Shown one piece after another: positions 1 through 8,722 of a DNA stretch of 64,000 nt. A program made the position numbers and the translations under genes. Under the pieces are notes generated by a model, which saw only the letters and a program-made list of their open reading frames with translations, ran no database searches and was not told where the DNA came from. Source of the stretch: CAYFRC01 sp050946115 (GTDB taxonomy: Bacteria; Bacillota; Clostridia; Christensenellales; Aristaeellaceae); contig JBMNUF010000003.1 of assembly GCA_050946115.1 (NCBI GenBank), positions 124,001 to 188,000 of the forward strand, read 5' to 3'. Numbering within the stretch: position 1 is the first letter of the stretch; each line of letters starts with the position of its first letter.

Positions 1-1
1 C

Positions 2-619
2 GCTGCGATAAAGCTATTGCAGGCGAAGCTCGTCGAGATGGGGTACCAGTTTACGCCCACATCCTCCGCGTACACGGCATCCGTTCGCGCGGCGGTGAAG
101 GACTTGCAAAACCTGTACGGGTTCCTGCCCACCGGGAGCGTGGACGGCGCGCTGTTGCGCGCGATGTACGGCGAACAGCCGCCCGCAGCGCCTGCGGAAG
201 AAGCGCCCGACGCGGGGGAATACCTCCCTCTTTCGGATTGCTCGCTCGCCCTTTCGCGCTGGTGGCTCGCAAAGCGCATATCCCCCGCAAAACCCGAAAG
301 CGCGCTCTCGGCGCTCGCCTGCGCAAATTCGGACAACCTGCTTCTGATCGCGGACGGCGGCATCGTTTCAAACGCGGCGGAATCCTTGAGCCTCGGCTGG
401 GACGTCAAGGCGGAATTCGTCTATAACGGGAGCACCTCGTTTGAGGCGTTCATCCGCATCGAGCGGGACGGCGGCACGTGGTTTGACAACGCCTTGGGCG
501 CGCTCGCAGAAGGGAGGGTAGTATTTGCGGCGGAAATTCCCGCCCGCATCGCGGGAAACGGCGCGTGGGAGCTCGTCGTTAAGCGCAATTCGGAGGCACT
601 GCGCTATTCCATGGGCTGA
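2..619 (+). CDS. Peptidoglycan-binding-domain protein, 5' end missing
   Basis: The reading frame is already open at the first bases, so the true start lies upstream; a TTG at 17 is only an internal codon. The first ~55 visible residues match a PG_binding_1 repeat (a helix with LQAKLVEMGY, then RAAVKDLQNLYG and VDGALLRAMYG), a module that binds cell-wall peptidoglycan. An Ala/Pro/Glu linker follows, then about 140 residues I do not recognise. Probably a secreted or wall-associated protein. Related modules occur in the gene at 40467-41270. The domain call is good; the role is unknown. Confidence 0.75.
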   Translation, partial: AAIKLLQAKLVEMGYQFTPTSSAYTASVRAAVKDLQNLYGFLPTGSVDGALLRAMYGEQPPAAPAEEAPDAGEYLPLSDCSLALSRWWLAKRISPAKPESALSALACANSDNLLLIADGGIVSNAAESLSLGWDVKAEFVYNGSTSFEAFIRIERDGGTWFDNALGALAEGRVVFAAEIPARIAGNGAWELVVKRNSEALRYSMG

Positions 620-694
620 ATGCACAGAATTTGAAGATTTTGGTTGTTATATATGACTATTTTCTTAGGGGCGGATTTATTTGTTCAGAAACAC

Positions 695-723
695 TGGAAA
701 AACCTTTTGTTTTAGGGTATAAT
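695..723 (+). promoter_or_regulatory. Probable sigma-A promoter of glgCDA
   Basis: A perfect -10 TATAAT at 718-723 is preceded, 17 bases upstream, by TGGAAA at 695-700, which matches four of six positions of the -35 consensus. It lies in the 158-base gap before glgC, which also has a GGGAGTGGG ribosome binding site just before its ATG. No other gene-like content is visible in the gap. Confidence 0.6.
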
Positions 724-777
724 GACGATGCGGACGGGTATCCACATGCCGCGCAATGAAAAAGGGAGTGGGTTGCT

Positions 778-1986
778 ATGCGCAATAAGAAACAATGCAT
801 CGCGATGCTTTTGGCGGGCGGTCAGGGGAGCCGATTGGGGCTGCTGACCAAAAAACTCGCCAAACCCGCCGTCCCGTTCGGCGGAAAATACCGAATTATC
901 GATTTCCCCCTGTCGAACTGCTCCAATTCGGGCATCGACACCGTCGGCGTGCTCACGCAGTACCAGCCGCTGGAGCTGAACAGCTACATCGGAAGCGGTC
1001 AGGTGTGGGATTTGGACCTTTCAAACGGGGGCGTGTTCGTTTTGCCACCGTACATGAAGGCAAAATCGGGCGAATGGTACCGCGGCACGGCGAATGCGAT
1101 CTACCAGAACATCCCCTTCATCGAGCAGTACGACCCCGAGTATGTCCTCGTGCTTTCGGGCGACCACATCTACAAGATGGACTACGGCAAGATGCTGGAT
1201 TACCACATCGGGCACGGCGCGGATGTCACGATCGCCGTGCGCACCGTGCCGTGGGAAGTGACGAGCCAGTTCGGCATCATGAACACGGATGCGGACAATC
1301 GCATTTTGGAGTTTGAGGAAAAGCCGAAGAACGCGAAGAGCAATCTCGCGAGCATGGGCGTATACATCTTCACGTGGAAGCTGATGAAGAAGTACCTCGA
1401 GGAGGACGAGGCGAACCCCAAATCCAAAAACGACTTCGGCAAGAACATCATCCCGCAAATGCTGGCAGACGGGCGCAACCTCATGGCGTACCGGTTCGAC
1501 AGCTATTGGAAGGACGTCGGCACGATCGAGAGCCTGTGGGAGTCCAACATGGACCTCATCAAGGACCCGCCGGCGTTCGATCTGTACGAGAAATCGTGGC
1601 GCATCTACGCGCGGAACCCCATCATGCCGCCGCATTTCATCGGCAAGGGCGCCGTCGTCTCGGGCAGCATGGTGACGGAGGGCTGCGAGGTGTACGGCGC
1701 GGTATACCACAGCGTGCTGTTCGCGGGCGTGACGGTAGAGGAAGGCGCGGTCGTGGAAGACAGCGTGATCATGCCCAACACCGTCATCCGCAAAAACGCG
1801 GTCGTGCGCCGCGCGATCGTGGGTGAAAACGCCGTGGTCGGCGAGAACGCGCGCGTCGGCGAGGAAAAGGCGGAAAAGATCGCGCTCGTGGCGAGCGATA
1901 CGATCCTGCCGGACGGCTTCGTCGTCTTACAGGGAGAACAGATCGGAAACGATGAGGTGCGGGAAAAGGAGGTGCAGGCGCAATGA
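778..1986 (+). CDS. glgC: Glucose-1-phosphate adenylyltransferase, catalytic subunit
   Basis: GlgC makes ADP-glucose from glucose-1-phosphate and ATP, the committed step of bacterial glycogen synthesis. The 402-residue protein has the N-terminal nucleotidyltransferase signature LLAGGQGSRL (residues ~11-20), the sugar-binding stretch around GTANAIYQN, and a C-terminal left-handed beta-helix of hexapeptide-like repeats (VVSGSMV, GAVVEDSVIM, AVVGENARVG). The length fits the family. It is first in a three-gene operon and its stop overlaps the start of glgD by four bases. In Firmicutes GlgC usually works together with GlgD. Confidence 0.97.
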   Translation: MRNKKQCIAMLLAGGQGSRLGLLTKKLAKPAVPFGGKYRIIDFPLSNCSNSGIDTVGVLTQYQPLELNSYIGSGQVWDLDLSNGGVFVLPPYMKAKSGEWYRGTANAIYQNIPFIEQYDPEYVLVLSGDHIYKMDYGKMLDYHIGHGADVTIAVRTVPWEVTSQFGIMNTDADNRILEFEEKPKNAKSNLASMGVYIFTWKLMKKYLEEDEANPKSKNDFGKNIIPQMLADGRNLMAYRFDSYWKDVGTIESLWESNMDLIKDPPAFDLYEKSWRIYARNPIMPPHFIGKGAVVSGSMVTEGCEVYGAVYHSVLFAGVTVEEGAVVEDSVIMPNTVIRKNAVVRRAIVGENAVVGENARVGEEKAEKIALVASDTILPDGFVVLQGEQIGNDEVREKEVQAQ

Positions 1987-3113
1987 AGGATACGATGGGC
2001 ATCATCTATACCACCAAGGAAGATATCGAATTGCGCGAACTGACGGCGTCCCGGGCGGTCGCCGCTCTGCCCGTAGTCGGGCGGTACAGGCTGATCGACT
2101 TTGCGCTTTCGAGCCTGGTCAACTCGGGCGTGCGCAACGTGGGCGTCATCATGCAGAGAAACTACCATTCGCTGATGGACCACATCGGCGCGGGCAAGGA
2201 ATGGGACCTCAACCGCCGCAAGGAAGGTCTGTTTATCCTGCCGCCGTATCTCACATACGAAAACACGGGCACCTACGAAGGTTCCCTCGACGCGCTCCGA
2301 AGCAATCTCGGCTATCTCAGGCGCTCCACGCAAAAATATGTGCTCCTGATCGGCAGCTATTCGGTTTTCAACACCGTGTTTGACGATATGCTCCGCTTCC
2401 ATCAGGAAAACGGCGCGGACATCACCATCATGTACACGAAGGCGTACAACGCCACGCGCTTTTCGAGCAGCGTCGAACGCAGGCACGTACACTTAAACGT
2501 CGGGGAGGACGGCGTCATCACCGACATGGAAATCGGCGCGAACATCCCGAGCTACTCCGATATGAGCATGAACATCATCCTCATCCAGCGCACGAGGCTC
2601 ATGTACCTGCTCGACCAGGCGTATGCCCACGGCATGAAGGACATGCACCGCGACCTGATTCAGCAATATGTGCAGAATAAATCGCTCAAGGTCATGGGCT
2701 ACGAGTACAAGGGGTATACGCGCCGCATAGAATCCATCATGGGTTATTATGCCTTTAACATGGATATGCTACAATATGAGACGCGAAAGGCGTTCTTTGG
2801 CACATATCCGGTGTACACCAAGGTGCGCGACGAGGTGCCGGCGCGGTATCTGGACGGCGCGCAGGCGGTCAATTCGCTGGTTGCGGACGGCTGCGTGATC
2901 GAAGGCACCGTCATCAACAGCGTGCTGTTCCGCGGTGTGCGCGTGCGCCGCGGCGCCGTGGTGCGCAATTCCGTGCTCATGCAGTCGGTGGACATCCAGG
3001 ACGGCGTGGAAGTCGAAAACGTCATCCTGGACAAGGAAGTCACCCTCAGGCAGGGGCGGCTCATCGGGCAGAAGAACTATCCCATCGTGATCGCCAAGGG
3101 CACGACGCTGTAA
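1983..3113 (+). CDS. glgD: Glucose-1-phosphate adenylyltransferase regulatory subunit
   Basis: GlgD is a paralogue of GlgC of 376 residues. It keeps the fold (VGRYRLIDFALSSLVNSGV aligned with GlgC, and the same C-terminal beta-helix with VVRNSVLMQSV). The glycine-rich catalytic loop at the N terminus is replaced by MGIIYTTKEDIELRELT, so the GGxGxRL signature of GlgC is absent. This is the known pattern in Firmicutes, where GlgD stimulates GlgC rather than acting alone. The gene overlaps glgC by four bases (ATGA) and is followed after 26 bases by glgA. Confidence 0.95.
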   Translation: MKDTMGIIYTTKEDIELRELTASRAVAALPVVGRYRLIDFALSSLVNSGVRNVGVIMQRNYHSLMDHIGAGKEWDLNRRKEGLFILPPYLTYENTGTYEGSLDALRSNLGYLRRSTQKYVLLIGSYSVFNTVFDDMLRFHQENGADITIMYTKAYNATRFSSSVERRHVHLNVGEDGVITDMEIGANIPSYSDMSMNIILIQRTRLMYLLDQAYAHGMKDMHRDLIQQYVQNKSLKVMGYEYKGYTRRIESIMGYYAFNMDMLQYETRKAFFGTYPVYTKVRDEVPARYLDGAQAVNSLVADGCVIEGTVINSVLFRGVRVRRGAVVRNSVLMQSVDIQDGVEVENVILDKEVTLRQGRLIGQKNYPIVIAKGTTL

Positions 3114-3139
3114 TTTCGCAGAAAAGGAGGAGAAATCCC

Positions 3140-4804
3140 ATGAAAATCTTATTTGTCGCGTCGGAGTGCGCACCGTTTGCGAAAACGGGCGGACTTGCGG
3201 ACGTGGTCGGCTCGCTGCCGAGGGAAATCGCGAAAACGGGGGAAGACGTGCGCGTGATGCTGCCGCTGTACCGCGCGATTTCGGACGACTGGCGCCGCCA
3301 AATGGAGCATGTGCTTTATTTTTACATCAATTTGGGCTGGCGCAGGCAATACGTCGGCATCGAGCGGCTTCAGTTGGACGGCGTAACCTACTATTTTATC
3401 GATAACGAGTACTATTTCGGGCGCTCCTATATCTATGGGCTGGGCAACGACGAGAGCGAAAGGTTCTGCTATTTCTGCCGCGCCGTGCTGGAGTCGCTGC
3501 CGCAGCTGGGCTTTATCCCGGACGTGCTGCACCTGAACGACTGGCAGACGGGCCTGATTCCGCCGATGCTGGAGATTCAGTACCGCATGCTGCCCCTGTA
3601 CAAGAACATCCGCACCGTGTACACGGTGCACAACCTGCAGTATCAGGGCATTTTCCCCATCCGCGAGGTGGAGGAGATGCTGTCACTGGGGCTGGAAGCC
3701 TATACCGCAGATCGCTTGGAGTTTTACGGGCAGTGCAGCTGCATGAAGGGCGGGCTCACCTATGCCGAGCGCATCACGACCGTCAGCCCCTCCTATGCGC
3801 AGGAGATCCAGACGGCGTATTACGGCGAACGGCTCGACGGGTTGCTTCGCGCGCGCAAGGACGTGCTTTCGGGCATCCTGAATGGCATCGACGAAAAGGC
3901 GTTCGACCCGGCGAACGACCCCTACATCGCAAAGCCCTATACCGCAGACACCATTTCCGACAAGGTCGAAAACAAGCTCGCCCTGCAAAGGGAGCTGCAC
4001 CTTGAGGAAAACGCGGACGTGCCGCTCATCGGCATGGTCACGCGGCTCTCCGGGCAGAAGGGACTCGACCTCGTGGAGCGCGTGCTGTCCGAGATCATGG
4101 ACACTGGCGCGCAGTTCGTCGTGCTGGGCATGGGCGAAGACAAATACGTGGACCTGCTCAACTGGGCGCAGTTCAAGTACGCGGGCAGGCTCGCCGCCTG
4201 TATCGAGATGAACGAGGCGCTCGCGCACAAGATCTATGCGGGCGCGGACATCTTCCTGATGCCCTCCATGTTCGAGCCGTGCGGCCTGAGCCAGATGATT
4301 TCCCTGCGCTACGGCACGCTCCCCATCGTGCGCGAGACGGGCGGCCTGCGCGACACGGTCTTCCCGTACAACCGCTATACCGGAGAGGGGAACGGCTTCT
4401 CCTTCGCGAGCTTCAACGCGCACGACATGCTGCACGTGATCGAAGAAGCGACGCGCTGCTTCTCGGAAGACAAGGCGACGTGGCGGATGCTCACCGAGCG
4501 CGCGATGCGCGGCAAGTACGGCTGGGATCAGTCCGCGCTGAAGTACATCGCGCTGTATCGCGACCTGACGAACCCGACGGACGCGGAGCCGGTCATCGAA
4601 ACGGAATTCGTCGTCGAAGCACCGGCGCCCGAAGCGCCCAAAAAGCCCGCGAGGAAGCCTCGCGCGAAAAAGGCGACAGCCGAAACGGAAGCGAAGGGCG
4701 AAACGAAGGCGGCAAGCACAACGAAGGCAGCAGCCGAAACGAAGCAGGCCGCGGGCGAAGCGAAGCCCGCGAGGAAACCCCGCGCCAAGAAGAGCGCGGA
4801 ATAA
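3140..4804 (+). CDS. glgA: Glycogen synthase (ADP-glucose type) with basic C-terminal tail
   Basis: GlgA extends alpha-1,4-glucan chains using ADP-glucose. The GT5 N-terminal domain starts with MKILFVASECAPFAKTGGLADVVGSLP, including the KTGGL ADP-glucose loop. The GT-B C-terminal domain contains MVTRLSGQKG and the FEPCGLSQM donor site. The usual family length is about 480 residues. This protein is 554, because of a Lys/Ala/Glu-rich tail from about residue 500 carrying two copies of PARKPRAKK. The ribosome binding site AAAGGAGGAG precedes the ATG. No branching enzyme or phosphorylase gene follows. Confidence 0.96.
   Translation: MKILFVASECAPFAKTGGLADVVGSLPREIAKTGEDVRVMLPLYRAISDDWRRQMEHVLYFYINLGWRRQYVGIERLQLDGVTYYFIDNEYYFGRSYIYGLGNDESERFCYFCRAVLESLPQLGFIPDVLHLNDWQTGLIPPMLEIQYRMLPLYKNIRTVYTVHNLQYQGIFPIREVEEMLSLGLEAYTADRLEFYGQCSCMKGGLTYAERITTVSPSYAQEIQTAYYGERLDGLLRARKDVLSGILNGIDEKAFDPANDPYIAKPYTADTISDKVENKLALQRELHLEENADVPLIGMVTRLSGQKGLDLVERVLSEIMDTGAQFVVLGMGEDKYVDLLNWAQFKYAGRLAACIEMNEALAHKIYAGADIFLMPSMFEPCGLSQMISLRYGTLPIVRETGGLRDTVFPYNRYTGEGNGFSFASFNAHDMLHVIEEATRCFSEDKATWRMLTERAMRGKYGWDQSALKYIALYRDLTNPTDAEPVIETEFVVEAPAPEAPKKPARKPRAKKATAETEAKGETKAASTTKAAAETKQAAGEAKPARKPRAKKSAE
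4646..4792 (+). repeat. Two copies of a PARKPRAKK-coding repeat in glgA
   Basis: The codons at 4646-4672 and 4766-4792 both encode PARKPRAKK with different synonymous codons. They are separated by an Ala/Thr/Glu/Lys-rich linker with repeated KAA/ETK units. The tail resembles low-complexity basic tails of nucleic-acid-binding proteins but no known domain is recognised. Confidence 0.8.
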
Positions 4805-4820
4805 CACGACAACCGAACAA

Positions 4821-4855
4821 AAGGGGCTTTGGCGTGTTTTGCGCCGAAGCCCCTT
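4821..4855. terminator. Bidirectional terminator between glgA and the methyltransferase gene
   Basis: An AAGGGGCTT arm pairs with AAGCCCCTT, with an inner GGCG/CGCC pairing, in the 63-base gap between two convergent genes. A-rich sequence precedes it and T-rich sequence follows it, so it can serve both strands. Confidence 0.8.
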
Positions 4856-4867
4856 TGCTTGTACTGC

Positions 4868-6169
4868 CTATGAAACCCGCGCCCTGAGCCCCTTGGGCAG
4901 ATGGTTTTTGAGCATGCCGGATACCGCCTTCCCCCAGCCCAAGGGGAGATTGTTCCATGTGACGCGCAGCCAACCGCCTGCATCCCCCGCTTTGAGCACT
5001 TCGCCTGCGAGGAACCGCTTCGCGCCCTCCTCCGAAACGGCAAACTCCGGCAGCGGAAGATGCGCCATCGCCAGCGCGTGATCCGGCTCGGCATACCCCC
5101 TGCCCACGCGGCACAGTGCGAACCCGCATCGAAGCGCGGGCAGGTTCGTTGCGCCCTCAAAGCCCTCCGGAAGGAGATACAGCCTGTCGCCGAAAAGGCG
5201 CAGGCGGCTTTCGTCCACCGAAAGATTCGGGAGCGCCTCTTTCAAAAGCCGCATCGCATCGAGCGCCGCCTTTTCGGGCTTTGTGGGGCGCGTCGGTTTT
5301 CGTTCCTGCGGCTCTCCCTCCCGCTTCAGTAGCGCCACAAAATGCCCTTCGCCGCGGATTTTGTGCGGCCACAGCCGCAGCATGCCGTCACGGGACGTGC
5401 CGACGCCCTCTACGGAAAAATCCATGGGCCTAAAATCATCCCGTTCTGCGAGAAATTCCGCGACGACGTCCTCATTTTCGCGCCGGTTGAAGGTGCAGGT
5501 GGAATATACGAGCCTGCCTCCCTTTTTTACCGCCTCCGCCGCGTGCCGCAGGATGAAAAGCTGCCTCTGCCTGCACCCCTCGGCCGACTGCTCCGTCCAT
5601 TCGGCGCGCGCGTTTTCGTCCTTTCGGAACATGCCCTCCCCCGAGCACGGCGCATCCGCCAGCACCGCGTCGAAGCATTCGGGAAACGCCTTTGCGACCC
5701 TGTCCGCCGCCATGGATGATACGACGGCATTGGTAACGCCGAGCCTTTCTAGGTTCCCCGAAAGGATCCTCGCGCGCTTCAAGTCGTATTCGTTGGAGAG
5801 CAGAAAGCCCCTTCCCTCCATGCGCAGGGCGATCTGCCCGGATTTTCCGCCCGGCGCGGCGCAAAAATCCGCCACGGCCTCCCCGGGTGCGGGATCGAGC
5901 GCGGAGATGGGCGCCATCGCGCTCGCCTCCTGCATGTAGTACGCGCCCGCAAAGTGCGCGATATCGCCCGAAGGTCGCCACGATTCGGGCAAATACCGCC
6001 CGCTTTTTTCCCACGGGACGACGCCCGTACCCTCTTCCTCATAATTCCTTACGGGATTGAGCCGCAGCGCCCTTTCGGGCATCTCCGAAAGCGCCTTTTC
6101 AAACGCGGGATACTCCGCGCCGAGGAGTTCCTTCATTTCCCGCAGAAACGCGGCGGGATATTCAACCAT
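4868..6169 (-). CDS. RsmB/NOP (RsmF-like) family RNA cytosine-C5 methyltransferase
   Basis: A 433-residue S-adenosylmethionine-dependent methyltransferase of the NOL1/NOP2/Sun family, which makes 5-methylcytosine in rRNA or tRNA. Visible motifs are the SAM site VADFCAAPGGKS (about residue 110), the catalytic motif DAPCSGEGMFRK and the second catalytic cysteine in VYSTCTFNRRENE. A C-terminal PUA/RRM-like part ends with WNNLPLGWGK, as in RsmF-type proteins. The exact target base cannot be read from sequence. The start faces the GDSL hydrolase gene across an 86-base divergent promoter region. Confidence 0.92.
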   Translation of the reverse strand: MVEYPAAFLREMKELLGAEYPAFEKALSEMPERALRLNPVRNYEEEGTGVVPWEKSGRYLPESWRPSGDIAHFAGAYYMQEASAMAPISALDPAPGEAVADFCAAPGGKSGQIALRMEGRGFLLSNEYDLKRARILSGNLERLGVTNAVVSSMAADRVAKAFPECFDAVLADAPCSGEGMFRKDENARAEWTEQSAEGCRQRQLFILRHAAEAVKKGGRLVYSTCTFNRRENEDVVAEFLAERDDFRPMDFSVEGVGTSRDGMLRLWPHKIRGEGHFVALLKREGEPQERKPTRPTKPEKAALDAMRLLKEALPNLSVDESRLRLFGDRLYLLPEGFEGATNLPALRCGFALCRVGRGYAEPDHALAMAHLPLPEFAVSEEGAKRFLAGEVLKAGDAGGWLRVTWNNLPLGWGKAVSGMLKNHLPKGLRARVS

Positions 6170-6205
6170 GGCTGCCTCCGCAAATCTCGTATTTTATCGA
6201 AAACA

Positions 6206-6237
6206 GTATACCATATTTTCGCAAAACGTGGTATACT
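6206..6237. promoter_or_regulatory. Palindromic divergent promoter region
   Basis: AGTATACC at 6206-6213 and GGTATACT at 6230-6237 form an 8-base inverted repeat with a 16-base spacer. Each arm holds a TATACT -10-like element, one for each of the two divergent genes. Convincing -35 boxes are not seen, so the region may also be an operator. Confidence 0.45.
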
Positions 6238-6255
6238 TGCATCGAGGTGATTCGC

Positions 6256-6900
6256 GTGAAAAAACGGATTCTGTGCTTTGGCGACTCCAATACCTACGGC
6301 TACAACCCCGTGGACGGCTCCCGCTACGACGAAACGATCCGCTGGCCCATGGTGATGCAACGCCTGTTGGGCGACGACTACACCGTTATCGAGGAGGGCT
6401 TCAACGGCAGGACGATCTGCTACGACGACCCCGCCGAGGGCGGATACAAGAGCGGCATGCAGTACCTGCCGCCGTGCCTCATGTCGCACAGCCCGCTCGA
6501 TCTGGTCATTATCATGCTCGGCACGAACGACTCGAAGATGCGCTTCGGGCTCAACAGCTATACGATCGCCCACGCCATGAACATCCTCGTGCAGTGCGCG
6601 CGGCAGTACGGCCTGAACGCGGACGGCGAAAGCGCGGAAGTCCTCGTCGTCTCCCCGCCCGCGATTCGGGAAGACGTCACGGAAACGCTCATGGGGCCGA
6701 TCTTCGGCAAGGACGCGCACGAGGTTTCCGCCGGGCTCGACAGGGAATACGCGCGCTTTGCGAAGCTGTCGCGGTTTCATCACGTTGCGGCATCGGATTT
6801 CTGCGCAACCAGCCCCATCGACGGCGTGCACCTTTCGCCCGAGGCGCAAAAGGCGCTCGCACGGGGCATTTGCGATGCGGTCAAGAAAATATTGAGATAG
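6256..6900 (+). CDS. SGNH/GDSL-family esterase or lipase
   Basis: A 214-residue SGNH hydrolase. Block I is CFGDSNTYGYNP with the catalytic Ser, block III is MLGTNDSKMRF, and the catalytic pair near the C terminus is in DGVHLSPEAQ. These enzymes remove acyl, often acetyl, groups from sugars and other small esters. There is no signal peptide, so a cytoplasmic substrate is likely. GTG 6256 is chosen because GAGGTG ends six bases before it; the GTG at 6247 lies inside that ribosome binding site. The next gene starts 14 bases after the stop. Confidence 0.9.
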   Translation: MKKRILCFGDSNTYGYNPVDGSRYDETIRWPMVMQRLLGDDYTVIEEGFNGRTICYDDPAEGGYKSGMQYLPPCLMSHSPLDLVIIMLGTNDSKMRFGLNSYTIAHAMNILVQCARQYGLNADGESAEVLVVSPPAIREDVTETLMGPIFGKDAHEVSAGLDREYARFAKLSRFHHVAASDFCATSPIDGVHLSPEAQKALARGICDAVKKILR

Positions 6901-6914
6901 AGGAGGACACACCC

Positions 6915-8093
6915 ATGATGGATTTTAGTTTTTACATCCCCACGCGCTTTGAATTCGGCAGAGGCGCGGAAATGAAGGCGGGCGAGATGGTGCGTTCGCT
7001 CGGCGGCACGCACGCGCTCATCCACTACGGCGGCGGCAGCGCGGTAAAATCGGGGCTGATCGGCCGCGTGACGAAATCGCTCGAGGATGCGGGCATCAAG
7101 GTCGAAACGCTCGGCGGCGCGCAGCCCAATCCGCGCGACGATCTGGTGTACGAGGGCATCCGCCTCGCGCGCGAGACGGGCGTGGACTTCATCGTCGCGG
7201 TCGGCGGCGGCAGCGCGATCGATTCCGCAAAGGCAATCTCGAACGGCGCGCTGTACGACGGCGATTTCTGGGACTTCTTCTGCGGGAAGGCGGTTCCGCA
7301 AGCGGCGCTCCCCGTGGGCGTGGTGCTGACGCTCGCGGCGGCGGGCAGCGAATCGTCCAACAGCTGCGTCATCATGCAGAAGGACACGCTCACCAAGCGC
7401 GGGCTCAATGCCGAGATCAACCGCCCCCGCTTCGCACTTATGAACCCCGAACTGACATACACCCTGCCGCCCTATCAGACCGCCTGCGGCGCGACGGACA
7501 TCATGGCGCACATCATGGAGCGGTATTTCACCAATACGCCGGATGTGGACGTGACGGACAGGCTGTGCGAGGCGCTGCTGCTCACGGTCATCCGCGCAGC
7601 GAGAAAGGCGATCGAGCATCCGCACGATTACGACGCGCGCAGCCAACTCATGTGGGCGGGCACGCTCGCGCACAACAACACCTGCGGCGTCGGGCGCGAG
7701 GGCGACTGGGCGAGCCACCAGATCGAGCACGAATTGAGCGGACTGTACGACGTCGCGCACGGCGCGGGGCTCGCGGTCGTGTTCCCCGCGTGGCTGCGCT
7801 ATCAACTGAAGCATCGCGACGCGACGCGGCTCGCGCAGTTCGCCGTGCGCGTATGGGGCTGCGAGATGAACTTCGAGCACCCCGAGGAGACGGCGCTTCA
7901 GGGCATCAGGGCATACGAGGCGTTCCTCAAGGAGATCGGCATGCCCATCACCATGAAAGAGCTCGGCGCGAAGACGGAGGACATCCCGCGCCTCGCGGCA
8001 AATGTGCGGCGCGGCCCGGACGGCAAGGTCGGCTTTTACACGAAGCTCGACACGGCGGACATCGAGGAGATTTTGCACATCGCCGACAGGTAA
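6915..8093 (+). CDS. Iron-containing alcohol dehydrogenase
   Basis: A 392-residue group III (Fe-type) alcohol dehydrogenase that oxidises or reduces alcohols and aldehydes with NAD(P). The nucleotide-binding region contains DFIVAVGGGSAIDSAKAI, and the metal-binding histidines are in HNNTCGVGREGDWASHQIEHELSG and DVAHGAGLAVVFPAW. It resembles the butanol dehydrogenase/YqhD group more than the bifunctional AdhE. AGGAGGA lies just before the ATG. It is probably co-transcribed with the preceding hydrolase. The physiological substrate cannot be inferred. Confidence 0.93.
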   Translation: MMDFSFYIPTRFEFGRGAEMKAGEMVRSLGGTHALIHYGGGSAVKSGLIGRVTKSLEDAGIKVETLGGAQPNPRDDLVYEGIRLARETGVDFIVAVGGGSAIDSAKAISNGALYDGDFWDFFCGKAVPQAALPVGVVLTLAAAGSESSNSCVIMQKDTLTKRGLNAEINRPRFALMNPELTYTLPPYQTACGATDIMAHIMERYFTNTPDVDVTDRLCEALLLTVIRAARKAIEHPHDYDARSQLMWAGTLAHNNTCGVGREGDWASHQIEHELSGLYDVAHGAGLAVVFPAWLRYQLKHRDATRLAQFAVRVWGCEMNFEHPEETALQGIRAYEAFLKEIGMPITMKELGAKTEDIPRLAANVRRGPDGKVGFYTKLDTADIEEILHIADR

Positions 8094-8127
8094 ACAAAGG
8101 ACATCCTCGCGGGCGAATTGAAAAAGT

Positions 8128-8162
8128 GCGCTTCCGGCGGGAAGATAATCCGCCGGAAGCGC
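8128..8162. terminator. Strong bidirectional terminator
   Basis: A perfect 13-base stem (8128-8140 with 8150-8162) with a nine-base loop, flanked by AAAAA on the left and TTTTA on the right. It lies between the convergent alcohol dehydrogenase and DUF4342 genes. Confidence 0.92.
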
Positions 8163-8191
8163 GCTTTTATATCCTATCGATTCGCGCGAAT

Positions 8192-8695
8192 TCAGTCCTC
8201 TTTGTTGTCGGTGGTGCTTTCCGCCTTCTCGCGCAGGTTTTCCGCGAACTCGGATGCCCTGTTCATCACGCGCGTCACGCCCTCGATCTCCTTTTCGGGC
8301 CCCTTCACCGCGTAGGAGAAGCGGAAGAACAGCCCGATGATCAGCGCAGGCAACACCCACCAGAACATGAACACCAACAGCAGCAAAAACGCGAGCAGCG
8401 GGATGCTGAGCAGCACCTCGTCGTCGCGCTTGATGAGCACATGGTAGCGATTGATGCGATCAAAGAGCACCGCAACCGCACGCCCGACGCGCGATGCCGT
8501 CCGTTTGGCGTTTTCCCTTTGCTCTTCGCGCTTTTCCCGCTTTGTAATGCCCAAGGTGACGCCCTTGTTTTCGAGGTAGATCAATGCCTTCAGGAGATCC
8601 CAATTCGTCTTTTCGAGGGTGGCCGTCGCCTCCTCGTAGGAGACGTCCGCCTTGTCGCGAAGCTTTTCTACCAACTGAACCCGATCCATATCCAT
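8192..8695 (-). CDS. UBA-like plus DUF4342 membrane protein
   Basis: A 167-residue protein with an N-terminal UBA/EF-Ts-like three-helix region (DVSYEEATATLEKTNWDLLKALIYLE), a charged Lys/Glu-rich linker, and a hydrophobic hairpin (LLSIPLLAFLLLLVFMFWWVLPALIIGLFF) followed by a polar tail. This layout matches DUF4342 proteins, whose function is unknown. The ATG at 8695 is chosen because GAGAGGAGGG lies five bases upstream. It follows the purine nucleoside phosphorylase gene and is probably the last gene of that operon. Confidence 0.8.
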   Translation of the reverse strand: MDMDRVQLVEKLRDKADVSYEEATATLEKTNWDLLKALIYLENKGVTLGITKREKREEQRENAKRTASRVGRAVAVLFDRINRYHVLIKRDDEVLLSIPLLAFLLLLVFMFWWVLPALIIGLFFRFSYAVKGPEKEIEGVTRVMNRASEFAENLREKAESTTDNKED

Positions 8696-8722
8696 GTTCG
8701 CCCTCCTCTCGCTCACACGCGG

